NCBI RefSeq assembly: GCF_001010945.1
Contig: NZ_LBHB01000001.1
Span: forward strand, 806,001-870,000
DNA: 64,000 nucleotides
Direction of reading: 5' to 3'
DNA from: Aurantiacibacter luteus
GTDB lineage: Bacteria; Pseudomonadota; Alphaproteobacteria; Sphingomonadales; Sphingomonadaceae
Shown: positions 1 through 10,298 of the stretch, piece after piece
How the letters are laid out: the number at the start of each line of letters is the position of its first letter
How positions within the stretch are numbered: the stretch's first letter is position 1
Notes under the pieces: generated by a model
The model's input: the letters and a program-made list of their open reading frames with translations, nothing else
What the model was told of the DNA's origin: nothing
Databases searched by the model: none
Program-made: the position numbers and the translations under genes

Positions 1-800
1 GCGTTGAACGCCTGCGGGGTAACGAAATCCTCGACCTTGGCGTGCTTCGGCGTCGGCTGGAGATATTGCCCCATGGTGATGAAATCGACATCGGCGCTGC
101 GCATGTCGTCCATCACCTGGTGAACCTCCAAGCGCTGTTCGCCGAGGCCCAGCATGATGCCCGACTTGGTGAAGATCATCGGGTCGTGGCTTTTCACCTC
201 TTCCAGCAGGCGGAGGGAGGCGTAGTATCGCGCGCCCGGCCGGATCGTCGGGTACAGCCTTGGTACCGTTTCGAGATTGTGGTTGTAAACGTCCGGCCCT
301 GCCTCACAAATCGCCTCGACGGCGGGGCGCATCTTGTTGCGGAAGTCGGGCGTCAGGATTTCGATGGTCGTGTCCGGTGTCTCGCGGCGCAGCGCCCGGA
401 TCACCTTCACGAATTGGCTCGCCCCGCCGTCGGGCAGGTCGTCGCGGTCGACGCTGGTGATGACGATGTGTTCGAGCCCCATCTTGCCCGCCGCCACGGC
501 GACATTCTCGGGCTCCATCGGGTCGACGAGACGCGGCATCCCCGTCTTGACGTTGCAAAAGGCGCAGGCGCGCGTGCACACGTCGCCCAGGATCATCACC
601 GTGGCGTGCTTCTTCGTCCAGCACTCGCCGATGTTCGGGCAGGCCGCTTCCTCGCACACCGTATTGAGATTGAGGTCGCGCATCAGCTTGCGCGTCTCGT
701 GATAGCCCTGGCTGGTCGGTGCCTTGACGCGGATCCAGTCGGGCTTGCGCTGGCGTGCCGGACGCTCTTCGGGCTGCGGTGGCGAGGAAAGATCGTTCAT
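1..800 (-). CDS. lipA: Lipoyl synthase, 3' end outside window
   Basis: Radical-SAM enzyme that inserts two sulfurs into protein-bound octanoyl groups to make lipoate for the 2-oxoacid dehydrogenases. I translated the reverse strand from the ATG at 798-800; 266 residues lie in the window and the C-terminus runs off the left edge. Two cysteine clusters are visible: the auxiliary cluster C49, C54, C60 ([12 protein letters not shown]) and the radical-SAM cluster C75, C79, C82 (CTRACAFC). The motif [12 protein letters not shown] follows, as is typical of the family. The gene is divergent from the carbonic anhydrase across a 64-base gap. The family call is very secure. Confidence 0.97.
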   Translation of the reverse strand, partial: MNDLSSPPQPEERPARQRKPDWIRVKAPTSQGYHETRKLMRDLNLNTVCEEAACPNIGECWTKKHATVMILGDVCTRACAFCNVKTGMPRLVDPMEPENVAVAAGKMGLEHIVITSVDRDDLPDGGASQFVKVIRALRRETPDTTIEILTPDFRNKMRPAVEAICEAGPDVYNHNLETVPRLYPTIRPGARYYASLRLLEEVKSHDPMIFTKSGIMLGLGEQRLEVHQVMDDMRSADVDFITMGQYLQPTPKHAKVEDFVTPQAFN

Positions 801-864
801 TTCGCGTGCCCACTTAGTGCCCCCCCTTGCCAGAGGCAATGCCGCGCGGCAGAGGCTTTCGTCC

Positions 865-1515
865 ATGACGCAGCATAATTCCGCCATGGGCGATCTCCTT
901 GCCGGCTATCACCGCTTCCGCGACGGCCATTGGGCCGAGGAACGCGAACGGTGGAGCGCCCTCGCCGAAGGGCAATCCCCGCGCACGATGGTGATCTCCT
1001 GCTCCGACAGCAGGGTCGATCCCTCGCAGATTTTCGACGTCGCGCCGGGCGAGCTGTTCGTGGTCCGCAACGTCGCCGCGCTGGTGCCGCCGTTCGAGAC
1101 TACTCCCGGTCAGCACGGCGTTTCCGCCGCGCTCGAGTTCGCGGTGCAGTTCCTGAAGGTGGAGCAGGTCATCGTGCTCGGCCACGGCATGTGCGGCGGT
1201 TGCCAGGCTGCGCTGACGCAGGACCTGCACGGCAATGCGCTGGGCGAAGGCGGGTTCGTCGCCAAGTGGATCGACATGCTCGACGACGTGCGCGATCCCA
1301 TCGCGGCGGAGCTCGGCACCACCGGACGCACAGCGGAACGTGCGATGGAACTGGCCGCCGTGAAGGTCAGCCTCGCCAACCTCAGGACCTTCCCCTGCAT
1401 CCAGGAGAAGGAACCGGCCGGCGAGATCGCCCTTCGCGGCGCCTACTTCGCCATTTCTGACGGCGTGCTGCACCTGCTCGATGAGGAAACCGGCGAATTC
1501 GCGCCCGCGGGTTGA
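865..1515 (+). CDS. Beta-class carbonic anhydrase
   Basis: Zinc enzyme interconverting CO2 and bicarbonate in the cytoplasm, 216 residues. The zinc ligands are readable as C46 and D48 in SCSDSRVDP and H107 and C110 in GHGMCGGC; the D-R dyad (D48, R50) of beta-class enzymes is present. An open frame continues upstream of this ATG into lipA on the other strand, but homology to the family begins only around residue 8 of the start chosen here, so 865 is preferred. Bicarbonate supply could serve the carbamoyl-phosphate synthase encoded further along, although nothing links them directly. Confidence 0.93.
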   Translation: MTQHNSAMGDLLAGYHRFRDGHWAEERERWSALAEGQSPRTMVISCSDSRVDPSQIFDVAPGELFVVRNVAALVPPFETTPGQHGVSAALEFAVQFLKVEQVIVLGHGMCGGCQAALTQDLHGNALGEGGFVAKWIDMLDDVRDPIAAELGTTGRTAERAMELAAVKVSLANLRTFPCIQEKEPAGEIALRGAYFAISDGVLHLLDEETGEFAPAG

Positions 1516-1583
1516 CCTGCCGAGGCTGATCCGGCATTGTTGCGAACCATTCGCAATCTATGTCAGCCATTCAAGGTAATTCC

Positions 1584-2084
1584 ATGCGCAAGATCATCCT
1601 GTCCACCGCCCTCGCCTCCACCGCCCTCGCGCTCACCGCCTGCGGGGACGCGCCGGAAACCACGATGGACGACCGCGTCGCGGAAAACAGCATCGACGTG
1701 CCCGAGGCGCCCGAGGCCTCCGGCGTGATGGACGCGAGCACTGTCACCGCCGAGCAACTGGCGGCCGCTGGCGTTTCGCAGGAAGCTGCCGCGGCCATCG
1801 TCGCCGGCCAGCCCTATGCCAATGTCACCGCGTTCAACGAGGTGTTGATGCAGTCGATGACGGAAGAACAGGCCGCGGCCCTGCGCGCCAACGTGTTCGT
1901 CCCCGTCAACCTCAACACCGCCACACGCGACGAACTGGCGCTGATCCCCGGCATCGACGACCGGATGATCCACGAGTTCGAGGAATACGTACCCTACGAC
2001 GACATGGCCGAATTCGACCGCGAGATCGGCAAGTATGTCGATGCGGACGAGGTTGCCCGTTATCGCCAGTACGTCACGCTTTAA
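1584..2084 (+). CDS. Helix-hairpin-helix (ComEA-like) lipoprotein
   Basis: A 166-residue exported lipoprotein. The signal peptide ends in a lipobox (LTAC, acylated Cys at residue 20), followed by an acidic linker and then two tandem helix-hairpin-helix-like segments, roughly residues 50-100 and 110-165. The second contains VNLNTATRDELALIPGI, the classic HhH signature of ComEA-type proteins. ComEA HhH domains bind DNA, but here lipid anchoring and an acidic surface make DNA binding uncertain. The start is the second Met of the open frame, because it begins the signal peptide and has AGGT upstream. No competence genes lie nearby. The function is not established. Confidence 0.8.
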   Translation: MRKIILSTALASTALALTACGDAPETTMDDRVAENSIDVPEAPEASGVMDASTVTAEQLAAAGVSQEAAAAIVAGQPYANVTAFNEVLMQSMTEEQAAALRANVFVPVNLNTATRDELALIPGIDDRMIHEFEEYVPYDDMAEFDREIGKYVDADEVARYRQYVTL

Positions 2085-2087
2085 GTC

Positions 2088-2681
2088 TCAAACCCTGGCG
2101 CGGCGTTGCAGCGTCAGACGCGCGATCCAGATGGCGGCGAGTATCCCGATGTGGAGATACGCCGTCATCGGATCGAAGGCGGTCAGCGCCCAGTGCACGA
2201 ATGTGAGGACGGCTGCCGGGTAGACCAGCCGGTGCAGCCGCTTCCACCCGCGCTTCAGCGCCCGCATCGATGCATCGTTGGACGTGATGGCCAGCGGCAG
2301 GAACAGCGCAAAGGCGAGCCACCCGGCCAGATATTGCCACTCGCCCGCCTCTCTCACGATTAGCGGCAGACTGCCCTTGTTCCAAAGGTATATAATCGTG
2401 TGGCCGAGCGCGTAGGCAAAGCTCGCCACGCCGAGATCGCGCCGCCGCCTGACGAGGAACTGCGTGATCGCGTTGCGGCGGAACGCCAGCCTTATAGGGG
2501 TGACCGCCAGCGTCGCCAGCAGCAGCCAGGCCGCCCAATCGCCGCTGTCGCCAATGATGTGGCCATAACCGTAATCATCGGGCGTCATCGCCCAGCTCGC
2601 CAGCATGAGCGCGCCGGGAGCGGCGAGGAGCAGCCAGAGGACAAGCCTGCCGGGCGATAACGATTGTCTCTGCGATGCCAT
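2088..2681 (-). CDS. MsrQ/YedZ-like heme-binding membrane protein
   Basis: A 197-residue integral membrane protein of the ferric-reductase-like family, most like MsrQ, the heme b subunit that passes electrons to the periplasmic methionine sulfoxide reductase MsrP. About five to six hydrophobic segments are visible. Candidate heme ligands are the histidines in YALGHTIIYLW and in LHRLVYPAAVLTFVHW. The start is placed at MASQRQ because the 25 residues upstream are polar and unlike the family. No msrP gene is adjacent, which is unusual for this pair. It lies downstream of the TspO-like gene on the same strand, separated by 93 bases. Confidence 0.75.
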   Translation of the reverse strand: MASQRQSLSPGRLVLWLLLAAPGALMLASWAMTPDDYGYGHIIGDSGDWAAWLLLATLAVTPIRLAFRRNAITQFLVRRRRDLGVASFAYALGHTIIYLWNKGSLPLIVREAGEWQYLAGWLAFALFLPLAITSNDASMRALKRGWKRLHRLVYPAAVLTFVHWALTAFDPMTAYLHIGILAAIWIARLTLQRRARV

Positions 2682-2774
2682 GTCCGGACTCTTGCGGCAG
2701 CGCGCCTGCCGGGTCAACGCGAGTGGAGAAGGGTCACAGCTCTCGTTTGCTCGCATCCTTCGAGACGAGTGACC

Positions 2775-3557
2775 TTAGCCCAGCCACTTCACGCGGCTGG
2801 CAGGATCGCGCAACTTGAGCGCGGTTGCCCCGATCACCAAAGCTGCTGCCGCTATCGCCGCGAGCGCGATCAATGCAGCGCGTTGTCCCCCGGCCAGATA
2901 GATTGCCAGCAGGGCCCAGCAGAAGACGAGCGCGTAGACCGGATTTCCGCGACCTCGCCAAATGGCGAGCGAGGCTATGATGCCGCCGACGACGATGATG
3001 GCTGCCGCAATGGACGGATACTGCCCGTCGCCGCCGATGCCGTAGAAAATCGCCGTCGAGGTGATGTTGACGATGGTTGCCGCGGTCAGCCAGGCCGCCA
3101 GCGCACTCAGCGGCAACATCACCAGCCAGCGCTCCGCCGTCGTAAAGGGCCGCTCGAAGTCGACGAGGCGGCGATAGGCAGTCAGCACGCAGGCGAGGCC
3201 CGTTGCGATGATGATCACCGAAACGGCCGTCAGGGCGTTGAGCTGGGTGTAGAGCGCCCAAAGCCCGTTCGCCGCAAAAACGCCGGCTGCGGGCCAGCCG
3301 ATCCTTGCCAGCAGGTCGCTATCGCGTTGCGCTGGCAAGGCCTGATAGATCGCCAGCAGGACCGAGCCGAGGTAAAGCGGTCCCCAGATGGCGAATGCCC
3401 AGCCCGCCGGCGTTATCAGCGAGCGCACCTCGTCCGACCGCGAACCGATTTGCTCTCCGATCCCCAGCGACGGCAGGAAGCTTGCGCCGATCTGAAAAAA
3501 GACGGCGAGGATGATGGCGATGCGCTGTGCGGTGCTGCGCGTGGGGTTGGCGATCAT
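2775..3557 (-). CDS. TspO/MBR-like membrane protein
   Basis: A 260-residue polytopic membrane protein with seven or so hydrophobic stretches. The segment ITPAGWAFAIWGPLYLG resembles the first conserved Trp/Pro-rich stretch of the tryptophan-rich sensory protein (TspO/MBR) family. It is longer than classic bacterial TspO (about 155-160 residues) and fits the extended, poorly characterised branch. TspO proteins bind tetrapyrroles; the neighbour on the same strand is a heme-binding MsrQ-like protein, so a shared heme or redox theme is possible but is only inference. The ATG at 3555-3557 is the first start in frame with the hydrophobic N-terminus. Confidence 0.65.
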   Translation of the reverse strand: MIANPTRSTAQRIAIILAVFFQIGASFLPSLGIGEQIGSRSDEVRSLITPAGWAFAIWGPLYLGSVLLAIYQALPAQRDSDLLARIGWPAAGVFAANGLWALYTQLNALTAVSVIIIATGLACVLTAYRRLVDFERPFTTAERWLVMLPLSALAAWLTAATIVNITSTAIFYGIGGDGQYPSIAAAIIVVGGIIASLAIWRGRGNPVYALVFCWALLAIYLAGGQRAALIALAAIAAAALVIGATALKLRDPASRVKWLG

Positions 3558-3637
3558 GCCATCGTAACTGTGTTGCGTTTCTCCCGTTCCGGGAGGCAGG
3601 GCTTGCGCGCCGTTGCACCGCCCGCCATGAGTTTCCC

Positions 3638-4360
3638 ATGCCCGAGATAGAGCTCAAGAACATCGCCCTCCTGATCGATGCCGACAATGCCAGTCATTCA
3701 GGTATCGACCCGGTACTGACCGTGCTCGCCGAGCTGGGGCAGGTGAACATTCGCCGCGCCTATGGCAACTGGGCCAAGCCTGCGCTGTCCAACTGGAACA
3801 AGATCACCCACCGCTTTGGTCTGCAGCCGATGCAACAGTTCGACCTGACCAAGGGCAAGAACGCCACCGACATCGCCATGTCGATCGACGCGATGGACCT
3901 GCTCAACACCGGCAAGGTGGACGGATTCGGCATCATGTCGTCGGACAGCGACTTCACCCCCCTCGTCACCCGGCTGCGGCAGGACGGAATGATCGTCTAC
4001 GGCTTCGGCGGGGCCAAGGCGCCCGAGGCCTTTCGTAGTGCCTGCACTCGTTACATCGACATTGACCAGCTCATCCGAACGGCAAAGTCGGGCGATGCCG
4101 AAAGCCCTGCTCCGCGCGAAAAGGCGGTGGTGGATGCCGAACTGATCGACCTGCTGGGCGAGGCATGGAAGGCTTCCCGGCGCGATGCGCAGGGCTTCGC
4201 CGCGCTGGGCGAGGTCGGCAAGATCGCCGGCAACCGCTCCAGCTTCGACGTACGCAACTACGGGTACACGCGCCTGTCCGACATGTTCGAGCAGATTCCG
4301 CAGTTCCAGGTGGAGCGACGCGAGCCGGGCAACCAGCTTTACGTCAAGCGCCTGCGCTAG
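3638..4360 (+). CDS. NYN-domain putative RNase with OST-HTH domain
   Basis: A 240-residue soluble protein. The N-terminal 150 residues form a NYN (LabA-like, PIN-fold) domain with the acidic residues expected for metal-dependent RNA cleavage: D14 and D16 in LLIDADNAS, D78 in KNATDIAMSIDAMDLL, and D103 and D105 in MSSDSDFTPLV. Residues about 165-240 look like an OST-HTH/LOTUS winged helix (YGYTRLSDMFEQ), a module linked to RNA binding. The start at 3638 puts the conserved beta strand near the N-terminus; an ATG 11 bases upstream is out of frame. The RNA target is unknown. Confidence 0.85.
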   Translation: MPEIELKNIALLIDADNASHSGIDPVLTVLAELGQVNIRRAYGNWAKPALSNWNKITHRFGLQPMQQFDLTKGKNATDIAMSIDAMDLLNTGKVDGFGIMSSDSDFTPLVTRLRQDGMIVYGFGGAKAPEAFRSACTRYIDIDQLIRTAKSGDAESPAPREKAVVDAELIDLLGEAWKASRRDAQGFAALGEVGKIAGNRSSFDVRNYGYTRLSDMFEQIPQFQVERREPGNQLYVKRLR

Positions 4361-4437
4361 GCGGGCACCATCCCTCGCCTCGTCCGTTGGGAGGCGAAAG
4401 CCGTCAGGGCGGCGAATGGCAGGGAGCTCAGCAGATC

Positions 4438-5235
4438 ATGGTCGACAAATCGCAGAAATTCACATGGCTCGTGCGCCTAGGCTATGCCGCGCGCGGGCTG
4501 ACCTACCTGCTGCTGGGCTACATGGCGCTGGGCACCCGGGCATCGCCCGACGAGGGCAACCAGGCCGTGTTCGAGATGATCCAGGATGTGCCGCTGGGCC
4601 AGCCGCTGCTGTACCTGATGGCCATCGGGCTTGCGGCCTACTGCGTCTTCAAGTTCGCCTCCGCCATCGGCGACGTGCAGCATCGCGGTTCGGATACCAA
4701 GGGCATCCTGCAACGCGTCGGCGACGCGGCGAGCGGCATTGCCTATGCCATCCTCGCCTGGGCCGCGCTGCAATTCGCCGGGGGCGACAAGCAGAGCGCC
4801 GAAAGCGGGCAAACCGCGCAGGCCACCGGCACCGTACTCGACTGGAGCCTTGGCGGCGTCCTCATCGGACTTGTGGGCCTTGGCTTCCTGATCGGCGGCT
4901 TCATGCAGGCGAAGAAGGCCTACACCGCCAGCTTCATGCACCGGATGGCGGGCGATGCCCCCTCGCAGGTCGAACTGGTCGGACGCGTCGGCCATGCCGC
5001 GCGTGCGGTGGTCTTCGCCATCGTCGGCTGGTCGCTGGTGCAGGCCGCGTGGCTGGAGAGCACCTCGCAGGTAAAGGGCATCGGCGAGGCGCTGCTGTCG
5101 CTGCGCGAAAGCGGCTTCATGTACACGCTGGTGTGCATCGGCCTGATGCTGTTCGGCGTGTTCAGCCTGGTTGCGGCCCGCTATCGCATCATCCCGGACT
5201 TCGGCGCCGAAGGGCTGAAGCCGAACTTCCGCTGA
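4438..5235 (+). CDS. DUF1206 membrane protein
   Basis: A 265-residue inner-membrane protein with six predicted transmembrane helices arranged as three similar pairs. Each pair starts with a Gly-rich (V)GYAARG / VGDAASGIAYAI / VGHAARAVVFAIVGW motif, the hallmark of DUF1206, so the protein is a threefold internal repeat. The function of the family is unknown. A purine-rich AGGGAG lies 11-16 bases before the ATG. The stop codon abuts the stop of the convergent lipoprotein gene (TGATCA at 5233-5238). Confidence 0.85.
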   Translation: MVDKSQKFTWLVRLGYAARGLTYLLLGYMALGTRASPDEGNQAVFEMIQDVPLGQPLLYLMAIGLAAYCVFKFASAIGDVQHRGSDTKGILQRVGDAASGIAYAILAWAALQFAGGDKQSAESGQTAQATGTVLDWSLGGVLIGLVGLGFLIGGFMQAKKAYTASFMHRMAGDAPSQVELVGRVGHAARAVVFAIVGWSLVQAAWLESTSQVKGIGEALLSLRESGFMYTLVCIGLMLFGVFSLVAARYRIIPDFGAEGLKPNFR

Positions 5236-5757
5236 TCAGACCTCGCAGTTGACCGTGCCCGTGCCGGTGAACACGACCCGGTCGTAGGGATCGTAGAGCC
5301 AGATCGTGCCGTTGTAGGTGCCGCCCACCGCGTCCGCCTCTGCGGCGCGCTCGGGCGCGTCCTCCAGTTCCAGTCGCAGCTTGTATTCGCGCGAGTTGTA
5401 GAGGGTGCGCGTGCGCGCCGGCAACTCGCGCGAGCCGACATCGGCCACGAAGCGCTGCATCGTGTTGTCGATCTTCATGTAGGCATCGGTCTCGCGCGCG
5501 ATCACCCGTGCCCCCATGCTGGTGCCCGGCGCATAGGCGCACTGCGCCCCGCCGACGAGGTCGTTGGCCTCGAGGTCGGGATAGGTGATGGCGTCGGGCA
5601 CGATCTCCGCCAGCCGCGGCGGGGCATCGTTCACCTGCCGCACGCGCTCGGCCATCTCGGCATTGGCGGCGGCCTGTTCGGCGGGGTCGGGATCGTCCCC
5701 GCACCCGGCAAGGGCGAGCGCCAGCAGCGGCAGGGTCAACAGGGCAGTGGCACGCAT
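5236..5757 (-). CDS. Hypothetical lipoprotein
   Basis: A 173-residue putative lipoprotein: signal peptide with lipobox LAGC (Cys19), then a helical charged stretch (residues 25-50) and a beta-rich remainder with two cysteines (in GGAQCAYAP and VNCEV) that could pair in the periplasm. I do not recognise a named family. The start overlaps the mutL stop by one base (TGATG), so translation is probably coupled to mutL. A cotranscribed lipoprotein after mutL has no obvious link to mismatch repair. Confidence 0.7.
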   Translation of the reverse strand: MRATALLTLPLLALALAGCGDDPDPAEQAAANAEMAERVRQVNDAPPRLAEIVPDAITYPDLEANDLVGGAQCAYAPGTSMGARVIARETDAYMKIDNTMQRFVADVGSRELPARTRTLYNSREYKLRLELEDAPERAAEADAVGGTYNGTIWLYDPYDRVVFTGTGTVNCEV

Positions 5758-7568
5758 CAGTGTCTCCCGAACAGTTTCTCGACGTCGCCCATCGACAGCT
5801 TCACCCAGGTCGGTCGACCGTGGTTGCACTGGCCCGAGCGCGGCGTGGCTTCCATTTCGCGCAGCAGCGCATTCATTTCCGCAACGGTGAGCGTGCGCCC
5901 GGCGCGCACCGAGCCGTGGCAGGCCATGGTGGCGAGCACGTGCTCGATCTTTTCCGAGAGCAGCAATGAGGCGCCGTGGTTGGCGATGTCGTCGGCCAAG
6001 TCGCGCAGCAGCGGCTCGGGGTCCGCCTTGCGCAGCGCGCCCGGCATGGCCCGTACCAGCATGGCCGAGGGGCCGAAGCGCTCGACGACGAGGCCGAGCG
6101 TGGCGAACTGTTCGGCGTGGTCTTCCAGCCGGTCGCAGTCGGCCTCCTCAAGCTCGACCACCTCGGGGATGAGCAGTGCCTGGCTGGCGGACACCTTGTC
6201 CCCCGCCCCTGCCGTGCGCAGGCGTTCGAGCACGATGCGCTCGTGCGCGGCGTGCTGGTCTACGAGCACCAGCCCGTCGGCAGCCTCGGCGACGATATAG
6301 GTGTTGGCGACCTGTCCGCGCGCCACGCCCAGCGGGTAGGCGGCGCTTTCTTCGGGCAAGGCCTCGGCCACCTCGGCGCGGCCGAGCGGCGCGGCGACGG
6401 TCTCCACCATCGTGTCCCAACCCGCGCGCGCCTCGGCGACGCGCGCCTGCGACGGTGCCGCCCAGTCGCGACCCGAGAATATCGAGCGCAGAGCGGGCGA
6501 CGGTTCGGCCAGCGGCTCCGCCTGCCAGCGACCCATCGCGCCGCTGTCGGGCGACTGCGCGCTGCGTCGATCGCCGGTGGAGAGCGACTGCCTGAGGCCG
6601 GACACGATGAACCCGCGCACCGCCGCGGCATCGCGAAACCGCACCTCGGTCTTGGCGGGATGGACGTTTACGTCGACATCCGCGAACGGCAGGTCGAGGA
6701 ACAGCGCCAGCACTGCGTGCCGGTCGCGCGCGAGCATGTCGGCATAGGCCCCGCGCACCGCGCCGATCAGCAGCCGATCCTTCACCGGGCGGCCGTTAAC
6801 GAACAGGTACTGGTGGTCCGCCACGCCGCGGTTGTAGGTCGGGAGGCCTGCCACGCCGGAAAGGCGCATGGCGCCCTCCCCGCCCTCGCGCGTCAGGTCT
6901 ATGGCAACGCCGTTGTCCGCCAGTTCGCGTGCGACGATCTGCGCCACCCGCTCGGCCACTTCCTGCCCCGCGGGGACGCTGAAGATGCGACGCTCGCCGT
7001 GTTCGAAGGTGAAGCCCACGTCGGGCCGCGCCATTGCCAGCCGACGCACGACGTCGTGGCAGGCGGCGTATTCGCTGCGCGCGGTGCGCAGGAACTTGCG
7101 CCGCGCGGGCAGCTTGGCGAACAGGTTCTCCACCCGGACCCGCGTGCCCGGCGGCAGGCCGGCGGGCCCTTCCTCCACCATCGCGCCATGGTCCACCACG
7201 CGCCGCCAGCCTTCGGGCGAACCTTGCGGGCGGCTCTCCAGCGTCAGCCGCGCCACGCTGGCGATGGAGGGCAAGGCCTCGCCGCGAAAGCCGAGCGTTG
7301 CGACCTGCTCGATCGCCTCGCCCGGCATCTTGGAGGTCGCGTGCCGCTCAAGCGCCAAAATCATCTCGCCGGGGGTCATGCCGCAGCCGTCGTCCACCAC
7401 CTCGATCGCGCCCAGGCCGCCATCGTCGATGGAAACGACGATCCGCCGCGCACCGGAATCGATGGCATTCTCGACCAGTTCCTTGAGGGCGGAGGCCGGT
7501 CGCTCCACCACTTCGCCCGCCGCAATGCGGTTGACGAGCGTCTCTGGAAGGCGGCGGATTTCGGGCAT
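5757..7568 (-). CDS. mutL: DNA mismatch repair protein MutL
   Basis: 603 residues, the usual size. The N-terminal GHKL ATPase domain shows the three nucleotide-binding motifs: ELVENAIDSGA (motif I, with the catalytic Glu), DDGCGM (motif II) and GFRGEALPSIA (motif III). The C-terminal dimerisation domain contains QCNHGRPTW, which resembles the conserved zinc/beta-clamp region; whether this MutL has endonuclease activity cannot be settled here, because the DQHAAHERI motif is present but the classic DQHA(X)2E(X)4E endonuclease core needs an alignment. It couples MutS recognition to downstream repair. The lipoprotein gene at 5236-5757 follows with a one-base overlap. Confidence 0.97.
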   Translation of the reverse strand: MPEIRRLPETLVNRIAAGEVVERPASALKELVENAIDSGARRIVVSIDDGGLGAIEVVDDGCGMTPGEMILALERHATSKMPGEAIEQVATLGFRGEALPSIASVARLTLESRPQGSPEGWRRVVDHGAMVEEGPAGLPPGTRVRVENLFAKLPARRKFLRTARSEYAACHDVVRRLAMARPDVGFTFEHGERRIFSVPAGQEVAERVAQIVARELADNGVAIDLTREGGEGAMRLSGVAGLPTYNRGVADHQYLFVNGRPVKDRLLIGAVRGAYADMLARDRHAVLALFLDLPFADVDVNVHPAKTEVRFRDAAAVRGFIVSGLRQSLSTGDRRSAQSPDSGAMGRWQAEPLAEPSPALRSIFSGRDWAAPSQARVAEARAGWDTMVETVAAPLGRAEVAEALPEESAAYPLGVARGQVANTYIVAEAADGLVLVDQHAAHERIVLERLRTAGAGDKVSASQALLIPEVVELEEADCDRLEDHAEQFATLGLVVERFGPSAMLVRAMPGALRKADPEPLLRDLADDIANHGASLLLSEKIEHVLATMACHGSVRAGRTLTVAEMNALLREMEATPRSGQCNHGRPTWVKLSMGDVEKLFGRH

Positions 7569-7670
7569 CGCGCGACCCTATAGCCGCTTCCGGCGGTTTT
7601 CGAGATGAACCGGTGCATATCTGCGGTGTTTTCGACAAATTTTTTGCCCTTTGCGGTGCACTCGCGCTAA

Positions 7671-8801
<1,131 letters not shown>

Positions 8802-8834
8802 GGGCCCAACACTTAATTCGGGGAGCGGGCCGCG

Positions 8835-9743
8835 ATGGCACCGCCGACAGCACAGAGAACCGGATCGAACAAGCGGGCGCAGCTCGGCCGCTTCGCCGGT
8901 TTCGCCTTCGCCACGCTCGGCGCCTTGCTGGGCGCGCTGCTGCTCGTCATCAGCCTGTGGCGGCCGGAGACCTTCAACGGTCTGCGCTCGATGGCGACCG
9001 ATGCCGCCTCTCCCGTGGGCCAGGCGGGCGCGACGGGGCGCACCGGCAGCCGCAGTTTCTTCGAGGCGATTGCCGGATATTACGATGCCGGCAGCCGCAA
9101 CGCCGAGCTCGAGCGAGAGCTGGAGATCGCCCGCGTTCAAGCCTCCGAGATGGCCGCGCTCGAGCAGGAGAACGCCCGCCTGCGCGCCGTGCTCGGCCTC
9201 GTCGAGAGCGAAGGCGAGAGCCGCCCGGTCGCCACCGGGCGCCTGATCGGCTCCAGCTCCACCAGCACGCGGCGTTTCGGTTATCTCTCGGCGGGTACGC
9301 GCGACGGGGTGCGTGTGGGCATGCCCGTTACTTCGCCCATGGGCCTTGTCGGCCGCGTGCTCGAGGTAGGCCGCTCCACCAGCCGCGTCCTGCTGCTGAC
9401 CGACAGCGAAAGCATCGTCCCAGTGCGCCGCGCAACCGACGACGTGGTCGCCTTTGCCGAGGGCCGCGCCGACGGATCCTTGCGTATCCGCCTCATCAAC
9501 CTCGGCATCAATCCGCTGGAGGAAGGCGACATCTTCGTTACCAGCGGCGCCGGGGGCCTTTATAGGCCCGGCGTTGCGGTGGCGATGGTGACGCAGATCA
9601 CCGACGACGGTGCCATCGGCCAGTTGCTCAGCAATCCGGCGGCAACCGACTTCGTGGTGGTCGAACCGATCTTCGAGCAGGATCTGCTGGAGATGGCGCG
9701 CACGCCCACGCTCGCCGAACAGCGGGCCGAAGACGAAGAGTGA
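8835..9743 (+). CDS. mreC: Rod shape-determining protein MreC
   Basis: 302 residues. A cytoplasmic N-terminus, one transmembrane helix at about residues 22-42, a coiled coil at about 75-120 (SRNAELERELEIARVQA) and a periplasmic beta-rich domain follow in the order expected for MreC, which links MreB filaments to PBP2/RodA. The beta domain holds GTRDGVRVGMPV and GLVGRVLEVG, typical of the family. It starts 33 bases after mreB with the purine-rich GGGGAGCGGG just upstream. The end overlaps mreD by one base (TGATG). Confidence 0.96.
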   Translation: MAPPTAQRTGSNKRAQLGRFAGFAFATLGALLGALLLVISLWRPETFNGLRSMATDAASPVGQAGATGRTGSRSFFEAIAGYYDAGSRNAELERELEIARVQASEMAALEQENARLRAVLGLVESEGESRPVATGRLIGSSSTSTRRFGYLSAGTRDGVRVGMPVTSPMGLVGRVLEVGRSTSRVLLLTDSESIVPVRRATDDVVAFAEGRADGSLRIRLINLGINPLEEGDIFVTSGAGGLYRPGVAVAMVTQITDDGAIGQLLSNPAATDFVVVEPIFEQDLLEMARTPTLAEQRAEDEE

Positions 9744-10297
9744 TGGAACGCCTGAACGCCAGCGCCAGGCGAGACCAGTTCGGCAGCAAGCTCAACCGCG
9801 ATCACTCGCCGGTGCTCGCCTTCGGCATCCCGTGGCTGACCATCATCCTCGCCTCGATGGTGCCGTTGCTGCCCGTCATCGCGCCTGCCCCGATACTGCC
9901 GCCGCTCGGCTACATCGCGCTGCTGGCCTGGCGCATGGCGCGGCCCGGACTGCTGCCGCTGTGGGCTGGCGTACCGCTGGGACTGGTCGACGACCTTTAT
10001 TCCGGCCAGCCGTTCGGATGCGCCATCTTCCTGTTTTCCGCCACCATGATTGCCATCGAACTGATCGAGATGCGCTTTCCCTGGCGCGGGTTCTGGCAGG
10101 ACTGGGCCGTGGCGAGCGCCTTCATCGTCGCCTACATCGGCCTGACCGCGCTGTTCTCCGGCGCGCCGCTTTCGGCTAACCAGTTGCCGCTGCTGTTGCC
10201 GCAGCTGGGCCTGTCCATCCTGCTGTTTCCGATGATCGCGCGGCTCGTCACCGCGCTTGATAATCTTCGGTTAAAGCGCGTTCGGCGATTTGGCTGA
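9743..10297 (+). CDS. mreD: Rod shape-determining protein MreD
   Basis: 184-residue inner-membrane protein with five to six hydrophobic helices, matching MreD in size, topology and position between mreC and mrdA. MreD is poorly conserved; the segment GVPLGLVDDLYSGQPFG fits the family signature (GLxxDl.sg.piG). The start is taken at the ATG whose A is the last base of the mreC stop codon; a GTG immediately before it is also in frame. Function: membrane component of the elongasome. Confidence 0.93.
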   Translation: MERLNASARRDQFGSKLNRDHSPVLAFGIPWLTIILASMVPLLPVIAPAPILPPLGYIALLAWRMARPGLLPLWAGVPLGLVDDLYSGQPFGCAIFLFSATMIAIELIEMRFPWRGFWQDWAVASAFIVAYIGLTALFSGAPLSANQLPLLLPQLGLSILLFPMIARLVTALDNLRLKRVRRFG

Positions 10298-10298
10298 C

